Assembly (NCBI GenBank): GCA_019347915.1
Contig: JAHWKL010000014.1
Coordinates: 1 to 33,141 of the forward strand
From: Actinomycetota bacterium
GTDB taxonomy: Bacteria > Actinomycetota > Acidimicrobiia > Acidimicrobiales > CADCSY01
Direction of reading: 5' to 3'
Length of the DNA: 33,141 nucleotides
Shown: piece after piece, positions 7,677 through 16,850 of the stretch
How positions within the stretch are numbered: the first letter of the stretch is position 1
Layout: the number at the start of each line of letters is the position of its first letter
Position numbers and translations under genes: made by a program
The notes under the pieces: model-generated
Told to the model about the DNA's origin: nothing
Seen by the model: the letters and a program-made list of their open reading frames with translations, nothing else
Database searches by the model: none

Positions 7677-8627
7677 TCAGCGACTGGCGGCGAACCACCG
7701 CAGGACGGCGTCGGCTCCCTCTTCCATGCTCGTCCAGGGGGCCCACCCGAGGTGCAGGCGGGCACGGGTGGGGTCGAGGGCGGACCGGGCCAGCTCCCCG
7801 GGCCGGGCAGGGGCGAACGAGACCGCCGCCTGGGGCACGCCGGCGGCGCCGGCCATGAGCTGGTGCAGGCGCAGCACCGACGTCTCGACGCCGGTGCCGA
7901 TGTTGCACACCAGGCCGCTGCCCCGGTCGGCGGCGCGGGCGAAGGCGTCGACCACGTCGTCGACGTAGACGAAGTCGCGCGTCTGGCGTCCGTCGCCGTA
8001 GACGGTGCAGACCTCGCCGGCCAGCAACCGGCCGGCGAAGATGGCCACCACGCCGGCCTCGCCGTGGGGGTCCTGGCGGGGCCCGTAGACGTTGGCCAGG
8101 GCGAGCACGACGAACTCCAGCCCGTGCAGCGCCCGGTAGGCGTACAGGTAGTCCCCCACCGCCTTCTTGGCCACCCCGTAGGGGGACAGCGGCTGCTGGG
8201 GATGCGACTCGGTCACCGGCAGGTCGGCCGGGTCCGGATCGCCGTAGATGGTGCCGCCGCTGGAGGCGAACACCACCTTGCGGCAACCCGCCGCCCGCGC
8301 CCCCTCCATCACGTTGAGGCTGCCCACCACGTTGACCTGGGCGTCGAGGAGCGGATCGGCGACCGACACCCGCACGTCGGCCTGGGCGGCCAGGTGGAAC
8401 ACGACGTCGGGACGCCGGTGCCCGATGAGCTCGACCACCGCCGGCGAGCGAACGTCGAGCTGGTGCACCCGCAGGTCGTGGTCGCGGTCGGCACGGGCCT
8501 CGGCCAGGTTGGCCAACGACCCGGTCGACAGGTTGTCGACGACGTCGACGGCGTGGCCCTCGGCCAGCAGGCGGTCGACGAGGGTGGAGCCGATGAACCC
8601 CGCCCCCCCGGTGACCAGCGCCTTCAC
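7677..8627 (-). CDS. NAD-dependent sugar epimerase (UDP-glucose 4-epimerase-like)
   Basis: A 316-residue extended SDR. The N-terminal NAD motif is TGGAGFIGS (6-14), Asp31 follows in VVDNLSTG, VFHLAAQADVR precedes the substrate loop, Ser122-Ser123-Gly sits in ASSGGTIYGD, and the catalytic dyad is Tyr150/Lys154 (SPYGVAKK). LANVYGPRQDP and GDGRQTRDFVYVDDVV are typical C-terminal substrate-domain blocks. GTG 8627 gives the canonical start MKALVTGGAGFIGS. It follows the nucleotidyltransferase by 49 bases on the same strand and is probably co-transcribed. The family covers GalE, UDP-GlcNAc and UDP-glucuronate epimerases; the exact sugar cannot be fixed. Confidence 0.88.
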   Translation of the reverse strand: MKALVTGGAGFIGSTLVDRLLAEGHAVDVVDNLSTGSLANLAEARADRDHDLRVHQLDVRSPAVVELIGHRRPDVVFHLAAQADVRVSVADPLLDAQVNVVGSLNVMEGARAAGCRKVVFASSGGTIYGDPDPADLPVTESHPQQPLSPYGVAKKAVGDYLYAYRALHGLEFVVLALANVYGPRQDPHGEAGVVAIFAGRLLAGEVCTVYGDGRQTRDFVYVDDVVDAFARAADRGSGLVCNIGTGVETSVLRLHQLMAGAAGVPQAAVSFAPARPGELARSALDPTRARLHLGWAPWTSMEEGADAVLRWFAASR

Positions 8628-8676
8628 CAGCCGCCGCCCCGGCGCCGGCGCCGGCCGGCGGGCCCCGTGCCCGCCG

Positions 8677-9684
8677 TCACCACGATTCGGGCCCGGGGAC
8701 CAGCACCCCGGCGAGCTCGGCGCCGTCGGCCACCTCGGTGCCGTTGCCCAGCACCGACACGTCGCCCACCACCGCGCCGCGGCCGACCACGGCCGCAGAC
8801 CCGACGACCGACCTGCGCACCACTGCGTCGGCCTCCACCACCCCGCGGGCGAAGACCAGGGAGTCCTCCACCACGGCCCGTGGCCCCACCCGGGCACCGG
8901 GGCCCAGCACCGAACGCCGCACGACGGCGCTGGTGGCCACCACGGCGTCGACGCTGCGCACCACCGAGGGCGGCGGCTCACGGTCGAGGAGGTCGAGGGA
9001 GGCCTGCAGGTAGCGGTCGGGGGTGCCCACGTCGACCCACCACGCCTCCTCGGCCCGGGCCCACAGCACGCCGTCGTCGACCATGCCGGGGAAGACCTCC
9101 CGCTCGACGTTGACCCGCCCGCCCTCGGGGATGCGGTCGAGCACCTCGGGCTCGAGCACGTAGAAGCCGGCACTGATCAGGTTGGACGGCGCCTCCCCGG
9201 GCGCCGGCTTCTCGACGAACGCCTGCACCCGACCGTCGTCGTCGGTGGCCACCACCCCGAACGAGGACGGGTCGTCGACCGGGGTCAGCTGCACGGTGCC
9301 GGAGGCGCCGACCCGCTCGTGGAAGGCCATCAGGGCGCTGAGGTCGATGTCGGTGAGCACGTCGCCGTTGACCACCAGGAAGCGTTCCTCGATGCCGGCC
9401 GAGCGGGCGGCGAAACCGATGGCGCCGGCGGTGTCGAGCGGCTCCGGCTCCACCGCGTAGACCAGGCGCACGCCGGCGCAGGTGGCGTCCGGGTAGGCCC
9501 GGCGGAAGGCGTCGGGCCGGTAACCCAGCGACAACACCACCTCGTCCACCCCGTGGGCGGCGAGGTGGGCCACGACCCGCTCGATCATGGGCCGACCCGC
9601 CACCGGCAGCATCTGCTTGGGCGTGGACAGCGTGAGCGGGCGCAGGCGGGTCCCGAGGCCGCCGACGAGAACGACCGCCCTCAC
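8677..9684 (-). CDS. sugar-1-phosphate nucleotidyltransferase (mannose-1-P guanylyltransferase-like)
   Basis: A 335-residue two-domain protein. The N-terminal nucleotidyltransferase domain has the signature GGLGTRLRPLT (8-18) followed by PKQMLPV with Lys23. Further blocks are VVNGDVLTDID (metal-binding Asp), FVEKP and WWVDVGTPDRYL. The C-terminal ~110 residues are short V/A/G hexads (VVRRSVLGPGARVGPRAVVE), as in a left-handed beta-helix. The architecture matches NDP-mannose/glucose pyrophosphorylases that activate sugars for glycan synthesis; GDP, UDP or dTDP specificity cannot be read. GTG 9684 overlaps the upstream gene's stop (GTGA). The start sits directly beside a 30-base tandem repeat in that upstream gene. 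Confidence 0.88.
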   Translation of the reverse strand: MRAVVLVGGLGTRLRPLTLSTPKQMLPVAGRPMIERVVAHLAAHGVDEVVLSLGYRPDAFRRAYPDATCAGVRLVYAVEPEPLDTAGAIGFAARSAGIEERFLVVNGDVLTDIDLSALMAFHERVGASGTVQLTPVDDPSSFGVVATDDDGRVQAFVEKPAPGEAPSNLISAGFYVLEPEVLDRIPEGGRVNVEREVFPGMVDDGVLWARAEEAWWVDVGTPDRYLQASLDLLDREPPPSVVRSVDAVVATSAVVRRSVLGPGARVGPRAVVEDSLVFARGVVEADAVVRRSVVGSAAVVGRGAVVGDVSVLGNGTEVADGAELAGVLVPGPESW

Positions 9685-10472
9685 GGGGCGGTCGTGGCCG
9701 TGGGATCGCCCCCCGGGGCGGTCGTGGCCGTGGGATCGCCCTGTGGGGCGGTCTCCACGCCCGGAGCCTCTTCCCCCGCGCCGCCGTCGCCCTCGACGCC
9801 CGGAGGCGCCGGCGCCTCAGCCCCGGGAACGGGGCCTCCGCCCACCGGCGCCGCTCCGGGCACGTCGCCGGGAACCGTCCCGGCCGACGGCGGCTTGGGG
9901 ATCTCGGCACCCTCGGGGGCGAAGGCGATGGTCACCAGCGAGCTCTCGGGCGGCGCGAACTGGGCGACCTCGCTCTCCAGCAGGCGCCCATCGGGATCGG
10001 CGGCGCTCTCCCAGACCTTGACCTGCACCACCCCGGGCTCGCCCCCGCAGTCGTCGCCGTTGCGGAAGGCACGGCCATCAGGCAACTCGAACCCGTCGTC
10101 GCTGAGCTCCAGCCCCACCTGGCGGGCGAAGGCCTCGAGGTTGGCGCCCTCACCGGTGTAACGGGTGCTGAAGGGATGGATGTGGATCAGGCCGTCCTGG
10201 TGGGTGTGGATGCCGCTGGCATCCTCGCGAGCGTCGGCCAGGGGCGGCAGGAACTCGCCGCACACGTACAGGCCGTAGGCGGCGTGCCAGTGGTCACCGA
10301 GCCTCGGAGGTTCGGCCTCCGACGGCTCGGGCCGGGACAGGAAGATCAGCACCGATCCGAGGATGACCACGGCGGCCAGGGCCAACGGCCAGGCGAGGTT
10401 GCGCGACTTCTTGTCGCGCCCCGCCGCTCGCGCCGCTCGCGACACCTGCTTCTTGGAGGATGCCCTGCCCAT
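9681..10472 (-). CDS. membrane-anchored His-rich protein of unknown function
   Basis: I do not recognise a characterised family. The 263-residue protein has a basic N-terminus, one membrane segment (about 27-46, LAWPLALAAVVILGSVLIFL) and then a presumably extracytoplasmic domain. That domain holds clustered histidines: DHWHAAYGLYVCG (His61, His63, Cys71) and GIHTHQDGLIHIHPF (His89, 91, 97, 99), with a second Cys142. This looks like a metal site, but that is inference. From about residue 190 it is a low-complexity Pro/Gly/Ala tail ending in a GDPTATTAP repeat encoded by a 30-base tandem repeat. ATG 10472 follows a TACAGT box by nine bases. The gene heads a likely operon with the nucleotidyltransferase and epimerase. 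Confidence 0.7.
   Translation of the reverse strand: MGRASSKKQVSRAARAAGRDKKSRNLAWPLALAAVVILGSVLIFLSRPEPSEAEPPRLGDHWHAAYGLYVCGEFLPPLADAREDASGIHTHQDGLIHIHPFSTRYTGEGANLEAFARQVGLELSDDGFELPDGRAFRNGDDCGGEPGVVQVKVWESAADPDGRLLESEVAQFAPPESSLVTIAFAPEGAEIPKPPSAGTVPGDVPGAAPVGGGPVPGAEAPAPPGVEGDGGAGEEAPGVETAPQGDPTATTAPGGDPTATTAP
9685..9753. repeat. 30-base tandem repeat, about 2.3 copies
   Basis: The 26-base block beginning GGGGCGGTCGTGGCC occurs at 9685-9710 and 9715-9740, and its first nine bases recur at 9745-9753, a period of 30. It encodes the repeated C-terminal GDPTATTAP of the His-rich protein and lies directly before the start codon of the nucleotidyltransferase. Confidence 0.85.
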
Positions 10473-10481
10473 GGCCGGTCC

Positions 10482-10487
10482 ACTGTA
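10482..10487 (-). promoter_or_regulatory. putative -10 box (TACAGT)
   Basis: TACAGT on the minus strand ends nine bases before ATG 10472 of the His-rich protein gene and follows the TAnnnT pattern used elsewhere in the window. No -35 element is evident. Confidence 0.35.
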
Positions 10488-10545
10488 ACGACGTTCGCCC
10501 GGGCGGCCGCGACCGGCGCCGGGAGCACCCTCGAACGTTGCGCAG

Positions 10546-11427
10546 TCACACGGCGGCGTGGGGACGACCCCGCGCCACCCGCTGCACCCACGCCAGCACC
10601 GTGCGCACGGCCAGGGCCACGCCGATGACCGGCAGCCAGAGCCGCCGCGACCCGGTCGCGGTCTTGGTGGCGAAGCGCCACAGCGACCGGTGGTGGGCGG
10701 CGATCATGCGGTACGGGGTCTGGTCGGTGGAGCGGCCGATGGCGTGAGTGACCACCGCGGCCGGCTCGTAGCCCGTGCGCCAGCCCTTCTGGCGCAGCCG
10801 CCAGCACAGGTCGACGTCCTCCAGGTACATGAAGAAGCCCTCGTCGAACCCTCCCACCTCTTCCCAGGCGGTGCGGCGGGCGACCAGGTGCGTCCCGGCC
10901 ACCCAGTCGACGGCGGCGGGCCCGTCGTGGTCCCAGTCGAGCATGCGGTACCGGCGGCTGAACCGGTTGCCCGGCCACACGAAGTGGAGGAAGGCGTGGC
11001 CGGCGGCGTCGACCAGGTCGGGGAAGGTGCGGGCCGAGGGGTACAAGGTGCCGTCGGGCGTCTCGATCCGCGGGCCCACCACCGCCAGCTCCGGGTCACG
11101 CTCGAGCGCCTCGACCAGGGTCTTGGTCGAGCCCGGTTGCACGACCACGTCGGGGTTCATGACGGCGACGTAGGGCGTCGAGGTGCGGGTGACCCCCCGG
11201 TTGGCGCCGGCACCGAAGCCGACGTTGACCGGGAGGGCCAGCACGTCGACGCCGGGATCGTGCCGGCGGGCCGCCTCTGCGGATCCGTCGCCGGAGTCGT
11301 TGTCGACCACCACGATGTCCTCCACGCCGTCGGCCCGGAGGCTGTCGATGCACTGCAGCAGAAGGTCACGCACGTTGTAGCTGACGATCACCGCCGCCAC
11401 CGGAGCCGGGTGGCTTCCGCTCGTCAC
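10546..11427 (-). CDS. GT2 family glycosyltransferase (rhamnosyltransferase/WbbL-like)
   Basis: A 293-residue GT-A enzyme. [21 protein letters not shown] is the start of the nucleotide-sugar domain, and [11 protein letters not shown] and [12 protein letters not shown] follow in order. NPDVVV is the metal-binding acidic region. [20 protein letters not shown] is the acceptor-side motif typical of the WbbL/rhamnosyltransferase group, with the ED pair in the base position. A hydrophobic segment near the C-terminus ([19 protein letters not shown]) could associate with the membrane. GTG 11427 overlaps the stop of the intein-bearing decarboxylase gene as GTGA, making this the third gene of the ugd-UXS operon. 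Its donor might be a product of that pathway; the rhamnosyl label rests on family resemblance only. Confidence 0.85.
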   Translation of the reverse strand: MTSGSHPAPVAAVIVSYNVRDLLLQCIDSLRADGVEDIVVVDNDSGDGSAEAARRHDPGVDVLALPVNVGFGAGANRGVTRTSTPYVAVMNPDVVVQPGSTKTLVEALERDPELAVVGPRIETPDGTLYPSARTFPDLVDAAGHAFLHFVWPGNRFSRRYRMLDWDHDGPAAVDWVAGTHLVARRTAWEEVGGFDEGFFMYLEDVDLCWRLRQKGWRTGYEPAAVVTHAIGRSTDQTPYRMIAAHHRSLWRFATKTATGSRRLWLPVIGVALAVRTVLAWVQRVARGRPHAAV

Positions 11428-13760
11428 GTCGCCGTTGCCCCCAGCCAGCAGGCGGTGCGTGCCAGGCCCTCCCGCAACGACACCTCCGGTTCCCAGCCGA
11501 GCACACGGCGGGCCAGGGCGATGTCGGGCCGGCGCTGCGTCGGGTCGTCGACGGGGAGGGGCTCGAACACGACCGACGACGAGGAGCCGGTCACCTCCAG
11601 GACGAGCTCGGCCAGCTCCGTGACGGTGTGCTCGACTGGGTTGCCGATGTTGACCGGGCCCACGTGGCCGGAGTCGAGCAGGGCGAGGAGCCCCCTGATC
11701 AGGTCGTCGACGTAGCAGAAGCTGCGGGTCTGGGTGCCGTCGCCGTAGACGGTGAGGGGCTTGCCCTCGAGCGCCTGGACCACGAAGTTGGCCACCACCC
11801 TGCCGTCGGCGGGGCGAATGCGAGGGCCGAACGTGTTGTGCGCCATGATGCCTACCCCAGCCCAGAAGTTCTCGCGGCCGGGAACGCTGAAGTCGTAGAC
11901 CATCGGCGTCGCTTCGATCTCATCGACGCGCTTCACCCTCGCCCAGATGAGGTCGCCGGTCCGGCGAGCGTTCAGCGCCTGATCCACCCCTCGGTCCCAC
12001 TCCAAGGGGCTCCAGGGCGCGACCCGCGCAAGGGTGAGGCGCCAGAACGGGTAGAGCCGGTCCCCGGTCTTGTGGCGCATCGTCGTCTCGTAGCGTCCCA
12101 CCGAGGGCACGAGGCCGAAGCGGGCCAGTGCCACGACGAGATCGTCCTTGAGGTCCTCCGAGGTGGTGGAGAACTCGTGGCGGATCCCCTCGGCAAGCTT
12201 CTTGCCCGAGTGGACGCCGTCACCCACTCGGTAGCCCTCGAGGAACCACTTGAGACGGGAAAGCGGCAGCCCGAGGACCCAGCCGGGGATTCGCTTCGCT
12301 CCGTCATCGAACCCGAGCCGATCGAGCAACATGAGCAAGAGGCGAGAGTGCACGAAGATGGCCGGCGCCGACGCGCCAAGGCGACCTTCCGATCGGCAGA
12401 CGTGAAGCCCGAGCTCTCGTTCGAAGATCTTCGTCGCTCGGTCAAGAGTGTCCTGGTCACAAGAGATCGTGACGTACGACGTCTTGGGCAGCGCCTCCTG
12501 CCGGCAACCCTCAGCCACGTACAGGCCCAGCAACCAGAGCATCTCGTCGCTCAACTCGATGATCTCTGGAAGCTCCGCCGAATGGCCCCTCACACGTCGC
12601 CGGACGCTCGCCCCCGGTGGGATGGGGATACCGAGCCTTCGGAGCACGGCCAGCGGCATCTGGTCGCGCTCCCGCATCCTGCGGATCTGGGTCCACACCA
12701 CGTTCCGCCAGACGTTCGACTCCGGCCGGCAGCCCTGGGCGATGGCGCCGAAGACCTCCCTGCGCCGCGACCACGCGAGCTCACCCAGGCCAGCCGCCCG
12801 CACGAAAAGGGTCCAGGGGTCGTTTCCGGCCCAGTCCCACACCTCGGCCATCCGAACGACCGCCCGGTCGCGTACCGGCACCTCGACCCTGCCGGCAACG
12901 GCGATGCAGTCACCGACCCGCAGCTCCCGTACCGGGCGGGGCTCAGGTCGCCCGTCCTCGCCTTCCACGAAGAGGCTGTGATCGCCGGTGACCTTGATGG
13001 TGCGTCCATACGCCGTCTGGACCTGGAAGCACCGGCCGGCGGGAGGATGTCCGATGAAGGCGGTGGCGTCGCTGACGCCGATCCGTCCTCCGGTGTCGAA
13101 GCTGGGCACGGAGAACCCGGTGAGGTCGATCCTCCCGCCGAGCCGTTCGGCCAGACGACCGGCCGGCTCGCGCCGCAGTTCGCACCCGTCGTCGTAGAGC
13201 ACCTGCTCGTCGGCGAGGATGGAGTTGAAAATGCGGGCGATGCGCACGTCGAGCCCGTGGGCCCGGTGGTAGGCCATGGCCATGGCCTCGCCGAAGCGCT
13301 TGGCCTCGTCGTAGACCCCCCGGGGGCCCACCGGGTTGACGTGGCCCCAGTACTCCTCGGGTTGCGGGTGGACCTGGGGATCGCCGTAGACCTCGCTGGT
13401 GGAGGCCAGCAGGTAGCGGGCGCCCTTGTCCTTGGCCAGGCCCAGGGTGTTGTGGGTGCCGAGGCTGCCGACCTTCAGGGTCTGGATGGGAAGCTCCAGG
13501 TAGTCCTTGGGCGAGGCCGGGCTGGCGAAGTGCAGAACGGCGTCGACCCTTCCCGGGACCCACACGTAGGCGCTCACGTCGTGGCGGACGAAGGTGAAGC
13601 CGTCGACGCCGAAGAGGTGCTCGATGTTGGACAGCCGACCGGTGGCCAGGTTGTCGATGGCCACCACCTCGTCACCCCGCTCGAGCAGGCGGTCACACAG
13701 GTGGGAGCCCAGGAACCCGGCTCCGCCGGTCACCACCACTCGCCGGCGACGCCCCGTCAC
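11424..13760 (-). CDS. UDP-glucuronate decarboxylase (UXS-type) precursor containing an intein
   Basis: A 778-residue precursor. Removing residues 180-642 leaves a 315-residue extein, the usual length of UDP-xylose synthase. Extein features are [11 protein letters not shown] (11-21), the UXS-typical [15 protein letters not shown] (77-91), [12 protein letters not shown], the catalytic dyad Tyr150/Lys154 (VYDEAKR), and [15 protein letters not shown] after the intein. The enzyme oxidatively decarboxylates UDP-glucuronate to UDP-xylose using bound NAD; its substrate is made by the adjacent upstream ugd. The intein splits the conserved RIFN/TFGPR block, normally continuous as RIFNTYGPR. GTG 13760 overlaps the ugd stop (GTGA), and the gene's stop overlaps the next glycosyltransferase start. 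Activity presumably requires protein splicing. A dTDP-glucose 4,6-dehydratase is a weaker alternative. Confidence 0.92.
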   Translation of the reverse strand: MTGRRRRVVVTGGAGFLGSHLCDRLLERGDEVVAIDNLATGRLSNIEHLFGVDGFTFVRHDVSAYVWVPGRVDAVLHFASPASPKDYLELPIQTLKVGSLGTHNTLGLAKDKGARYLLASTSEVYGDPQVHPQPEEYWGHVNPVGPRGVYDEAKRFGEAMAMAYHRAHGLDVRIARIFNSILADEQVLYDDGCELRREPAGRLAERLGGRIDLTGFSVPSFDTGGRIGVSDATAFIGHPPAGRCFQVQTAYGRTIKVTGDHSLFVEGEDGRPEPRPVRELRVGDCIAVAGRVEVPVRDRAVVRMAEVWDWAGNDPWTLFVRAAGLGELAWSRRREVFGAIAQGCRPESNVWRNVVWTQIRRMRERDQMPLAVLRRLGIPIPPGASVRRRVRGHSAELPEIIELSDEMLWLLGLYVAEGCRQEALPKTSYVTISCDQDTLDRATKIFERELGLHVCRSEGRLGASAPAIFVHSRLLLMLLDRLGFDDGAKRIPGWVLGLPLSRLKWFLEGYRVGDGVHSGKKLAEGIRHEFSTTSEDLKDDLVVALARFGLVPSVGRYETTMRHKTGDRLYPFWRLTLARVAPWSPLEWDRGVDQALNARRTGDLIWARVKRVDEIEATPMVYDFSVPGRENFWAGVGIMAHNTFGPRIRPADGRVVANFVVQALEGKPLTVYGDGTQTRSFCYVDDLIRGLLALLDSGHVGPVNIGNPVEHTVTELAELVLEVTGSSSSVVFEPLPVDDPTQRRPDIALARRVLGWEPEVSLREGLARTACWLGATAT
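11835..13223 (-). mobile_element. intein with LAGLIDADG homing endonuclease inside UXS gene
   Basis: The segment encodes residues 180-642 (463 aa) of the precursor. It begins with Ser180 (block [14 protein letters not shown]). Block B is VTGDHSLFV (about 257-265, with Thr and His). LAGLIDADG motifs are LLGLYVAEG (410-418, Glu417) and [10 protein letters not shown] (506-515, Asp514). Block F is [15 protein letters not shown] (621-635), and the end is block G, VGIMAHN, with penultimate His641 and Asn642. The +1 extein residue is Thr643. All residues needed for a class 1 mechanism and both endonuclease acids are present, so it may splice and home. Two sampled 60-base lines inside it count 58% and 53% G+C (12301-12360, 12421-12480), against 73% in an extein line (13321-13380), suggesting horizontal entry. 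Confidence 0.93.
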
Positions 13761-15052
13761 CGGCGCCCCAAGCCGGCGTAGTCGAAGCCGTGCCGGCGCA
13801 GCACCGGGGCCTCCAGCAGGTTGCGGGTGTCAACGACCCTCGGCGTCCGCATGACGGCGGCAACCTTGTCGAAGTCGACCCATCGGAACTCGTCCCACTC
13901 GGTGAGCAGGACCAGAACGTCGGCTTCGTCGCAGGCGGCGTAGGGGTCGGCGGCCACCTCGATGCCCTCCAGTTGGGGGGCGCCGCCGGCGGCGTGGTGC
14001 TCGACCGCCGGGTCGTAGGCGCGCACACGGGCCCCACGCCGGCGCAGACGCCGGATGACCTCGATGGCCGGGGAGTCCCGCAGGTCGTCGGTCCGGGCCT
14101 TGAACGTCAGGCCCCAGGCGGCCACCACCGTGCCGTCCAGCGAGCCCCCGGCCATGCCCTCCACCTTGTCGGCCATGCGCTCGTACTGCTCGTCGTTGAC
14201 GGCGATGACGCCTCGCAGGAGATCGAAGTCGTACCCGGCGTCCTCGGCGATGCGCACCATCGCCCGCGTGTCCTTGGGGAAGCACGAACCCCCCCAGCCG
14301 GGGCCGGGCCGGAGGAACTCGAACCCGATGCGCGGGTCGTACCCCATGCCCAGCACCACCTCGCGCACGTCGGCACCCACTGCTTCGCACACGTTGGCCA
14401 AGGCGTTGACGAAGCTGACCTTGGTGGCGAGAAAGGCGTTGGAGGCGTACTTGATGGTCTCCGCCGACGCCGGGTCGGTGATCACCAGCGGTGCCCGCAG
14501 GGCCTCGAACAGCGTGGCCACCCGCATGGCCGCGGCCTGGTCCTCGCTGCCGATGACGATGCGGTCGGGATGGAGGCAGTCGTGCACCGCCGAGCCCTCG
14601 CGAAGGAACTCGGGGTTGGACACCACGAACACGTCGTCCCGACCCAGGGCCCACTCCACCACCCGGGTGGAGCCCACCGGGACGGTCGACTTGTTGATGA
14701 CGATGCACTCCACCTGCAGTGCGGGAGCGATCTCCTCGACCGCCCGACGGAGGTAGGTGAGGTCGGCGGAACCGTCCTCGCCCTGGGGCGTGGGCACGCA
14801 CAAGAAGACGAACTCGGCCTCGGCCACGGCGGCGGCGGCCCCGAGGACGAACGACAGCCGGCCGGCGTGGAGGCCTTCGAGGACGAGGTCGTCGAGCCCC
14901 GCCTCCAGGATGGGCACCTCTCCCCGGCTGAGGCGCTCGACCTTCTCGGGCACCACGTCGGCGCACACGACCGTATGGCCGAGGTGGGCGAGGTAGGCGC
15001 CGGTGGTCAGGCCGACGTAGCCGGTGCCGATGACGGCGACAGTGGCGGTCAC
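13757..15052 (-). CDS. ugd: UDP-glucose 6-dehydrogenase
   Basis: A 431-residue enzyme that oxidises UDP-glucose to UDP-glucuronate in two NAD-dependent steps. The N-terminal Rossmann motif is VIGTGYVGL (7-15). [27 protein letters not shown] and [10 protein letters not shown] are the standard UDPGDH/MDH blocks. The catalytic cysteine is Cys257 in [10 protein letters not shown], preceded by [14 protein letters not shown]. Start choice: GTG 15052 gives the usual N-terminus and lies seven bases after a TAACGT box (leaderless layout). In-frame ATG 15091 would add 13 non-conserved residues but has a good GGGGAG six bases upstream, so it remains possible. It is the first gene of the ugd-UXS-GT2 operon, linked to UXS by a GTGA overlap, and supplies that enzyme's substrate. 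Confidence 0.93.
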   Translation of the reverse strand: MTATVAVIGTGYVGLTTGAYLAHLGHTVVCADVVPEKVERLSRGEVPILEAGLDDLVLEGLHAGRLSFVLGAAAAVAEAEFVFLCVPTPQGEDGSADLTYLRRAVEEIAPALQVECIVINKSTVPVGSTRVVEWALGRDDVFVVSNPEFLREGSAVHDCLHPDRIVIGSEDQAAAMRVATLFEALRAPLVITDPASAETIKYASNAFLATKVSFVNALANVCEAVGADVREVVLGMGYDPRIGFEFLRPGPGWGGSCFPKDTRAMVRIAEDAGYDFDLLRGVIAVNDEQYERMADKVEGMAGGSLDGTVVAAWGLTFKARTDDLRDSPAIEVIRRLRRRGARVRAYDPAVEHHAAGGAPQLEGIEVAADPYAACDEADVLVLLTEWDEFRWVDFDKVAAVMRTPRVVDTRNLLEAPVLRRHGFDYAGLGRR

Positions 15053-15059
15053 CGGGAAC

Positions 15060-15065
15060 ACGTTA
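15060..15065 (-). promoter_or_regulatory. putative -10 box (TAACGT) of ugd operon
   Basis: TAACGT on the minus strand is followed by seven bases and then GTG 15052, which fits a leaderless transcript starting at the start codon. It competes with the ATG 15091/GGGGAG reading of the gene start. Confidence 0.4.
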
Positions 15066-15139
15066 GGCCGTGAGCGGGCGTCCGCCTCCATGGCCGCTCC
15101 CCGAGCGGGGCGGTGGGGCGGTCCGGTGCCGCCACGGCA

Positions 15140-16732
15140 TCAGGTCTTCTCGTAGACCCGGATGGAGACGGAGGCGCCCGGCGACCTCAGTGGGGGTGGG
15201 GCCACGGGGCCCAGCAGCGGGTCGAGCGACGGCTCGGCGTCGAGCGCCGTCCGCCACGCCGCACAGTTGCGGTCCATGATCTGGAACCACCGGAGGTCCT
15301 CCGGGTCGACGTCGTAGCGGGGGCACACCAGGGCCACGTGGCCGCCGGTGGGGAGCTCGGCCACCAGTGGCAGGAGCCCCGCGCGGGGCTCAGCCGACTC
15401 CAGGCGCTCGACGGCGTCGCGCCAGTCGGCGATGGCGGGGTCGGCCACCAGCCCGGTGGGGTCGGCGTACCGCAGTTCGGGCCCGAGGTAGTAGCGGAGC
15501 AGGGGCACGTGCTCCATGTGCACCGAGACCACCAGGTCGCCGTCCCGGAGGACCGGAGCGACCACCGAGGTGGCCCGCCGGACGTTGCTCTTCTGAGGCA
15601 GCTCCCGCTCCGGGAAGAACGACGCGGCCACCGGCTGCGCCCAGAATCCCACGATCAGCGCCAAGGCGACCAGCCCCCGCCTCCCCGCCCGGGCCAGCCC
15701 GAGGGCGGCGAGGAGGAGCAGCGGGGGCAGGAACAAGCCGAAGTAGCGGCTGGCCCACGCCGGACGGAGCTGCGAGGACGCCCAGGCGGCGAGCAGCGTG
15801 GCCGCCAGCACCACGGCGAGGGCGGTGACGGTCGAGGCCGCGGCCCGGTCCTGGCCCCGCCGGACCACCTCGAACACGGCCGGAAGGGCGACCAGCACGA
15901 GCGCCACCACCACCCGCTGGTCGCTCAACACCGAGCCGAGGGCGCCCAGCAGGTAGGCGGGATCGGGGCGCTGGGACCACGGGGCGCTGGTGTGGGCGGC
16001 CTGGAACAGCAGCGTCGGGACCCACGGGAGGTAGAGGACGGCGACCGCGCCGAAGGCGACCAGCGCGTCGACGAGGGTCCGCCGGCGGTCGGTGCCGGTG
16101 ACGACGGCCCACACCGTGGCCACCCCCAGGCCGACCACCAGGTACAGCGCCCAGTTGTGGGTGTAGAGGGCCAGGGCCAGACCGGCCACGAGAAGGGGAA
16201 GCCAGCGGCGCCGGCCGAGGACGACGACGTGCACGAAGGCGACCACGGCCACCAGGGCCAGCAGCGCCAGCAGGCTGTACATCCGCGCTTCCCGGCCGTA
16301 GTAGGTGAGGTAGCCGCTGGTGGCGGCGAAGGTGGCGGCGACCCACGCCGTCCGCCGGTCGAACAGCGTTCCGGTCAGCCAGAAGGCGACCGGCACGGTG
16401 ACCAGGCCGAAGAGCAGGGACAGGCCCCGGACCGCCTCCTCGGAACGGCCGAACGCCTCCATCCAGGCGTGCAGCAGCAGGTAGTAGAGCGGCGGCGATC
16501 CGTCCTGGGCCAGCAGTCCGGGGATGTCGGCGATCGGATGCGAGGCGATGCCGACCGAGAGGCCCTCGTCGAGCCACAGCGACACGCCCATCCCCCGCAG
16601 GCTGAGCAGGAGGGAGACCACGGTGAGGCCGAGCAACCCGGCCACGACCAGCACCGGGGAACGCCACCCAGTGGGACGACGGTCCTCGGGAACGGGCTCC
16701 CGCTGGTCGCTCGCCGGCTCCTCGACGGCCAC
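15140..16732 (-). CDS. GT-C/PMT-like polytopic membrane glycosyltransferase
   Basis: An approximately 530-residue membrane protein with about ten hydrophobic segments. The first extracytoplasmic loop contains GVSLWLDEGLSVG, whose Asp-Glu matches the catalytic acid position of GT39/ArnT-like (PMT_2) enzymes, followed by DGSPPLYYLLLHAW. YYGREARMYSLLALL is another family-typical block. The C-terminal ~130 residues are soluble and contain RYDVDPEDLRWF. The frame stays open to GTG 16906, but that start would overlap the upstream LCP gene by 56 bases and add a Pro/Ser-rich leader. GTG 16732 leaves ~20 residues before the first membrane segment; TTG 16816 is also possible. It lies downstream of the LCP gene on the same strand. 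It probably transfers a sugar from a polyprenyl carrier outside the membrane; donor unknown. Confidence 0.8.
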   Translation of the reverse strand: MAVEEPASDQREPVPEDRRPTGWRSPVLVVAGLLGLTVVSLLLSLRGMGVSLWLDEGLSVGIASHPIADIPGLLAQDGSPPLYYLLLHAWMEAFGRSEEAVRGLSLLFGLVTVPVAFWLTGTLFDRRTAWVAATFAATSGYLTYYGREARMYSLLALLALVAVVAFVHVVVLGRRRWLPLLVAGLALALYTHNWALYLVVGLGVATVWAVVTGTDRRRTLVDALVAFGAVAVLYLPWVPTLLFQAAHTSAPWSQRPDPAYLLGALGSVLSDQRVVVALVLVALPAVFEVVRRGQDRAAASTVTALAVVLAATLLAAWASSQLRPAWASRYFGLFLPPLLLLAALGLARAGRRGLVALALIVGFWAQPVAASFFPERELPQKSNVRRATSVVAPVLRDGDLVVSVHMEHVPLLRYYLGPELRYADPTGLVADPAIADWRDAVERLESAEPRAGLLPLVAELPTGGHVALVCPRYDVDPEDLRWFQIMDRNCAAWRTALDAEPSLDPLLGPVAPPPLRSPGASVSIRVYEKT

Positions 16733-16850
16733 GTCGGGATGGCGGGAGATGGCCGGCGAGCTGGTGGCGGTGTGGGCCCCACTCCCCCCGGATCCGACGA
16801 GCCGGCCCCCGCTCAACGCCCGAGCCGGCGCCGGCGTCCGGTACCTGCGG

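Noticed and set aside
15053-15091. Thirteen-codon extension of ugd from ATG 15091 with GGGGAG upstream
   Set aside because: The extra residues are not family-like and a -10 box lies inside them. The ribosome-binding site is good, so this is kept only as an alternative start. The CCGCTC/GAGCGG hairpin overlapping that GGGGAG may be chance.
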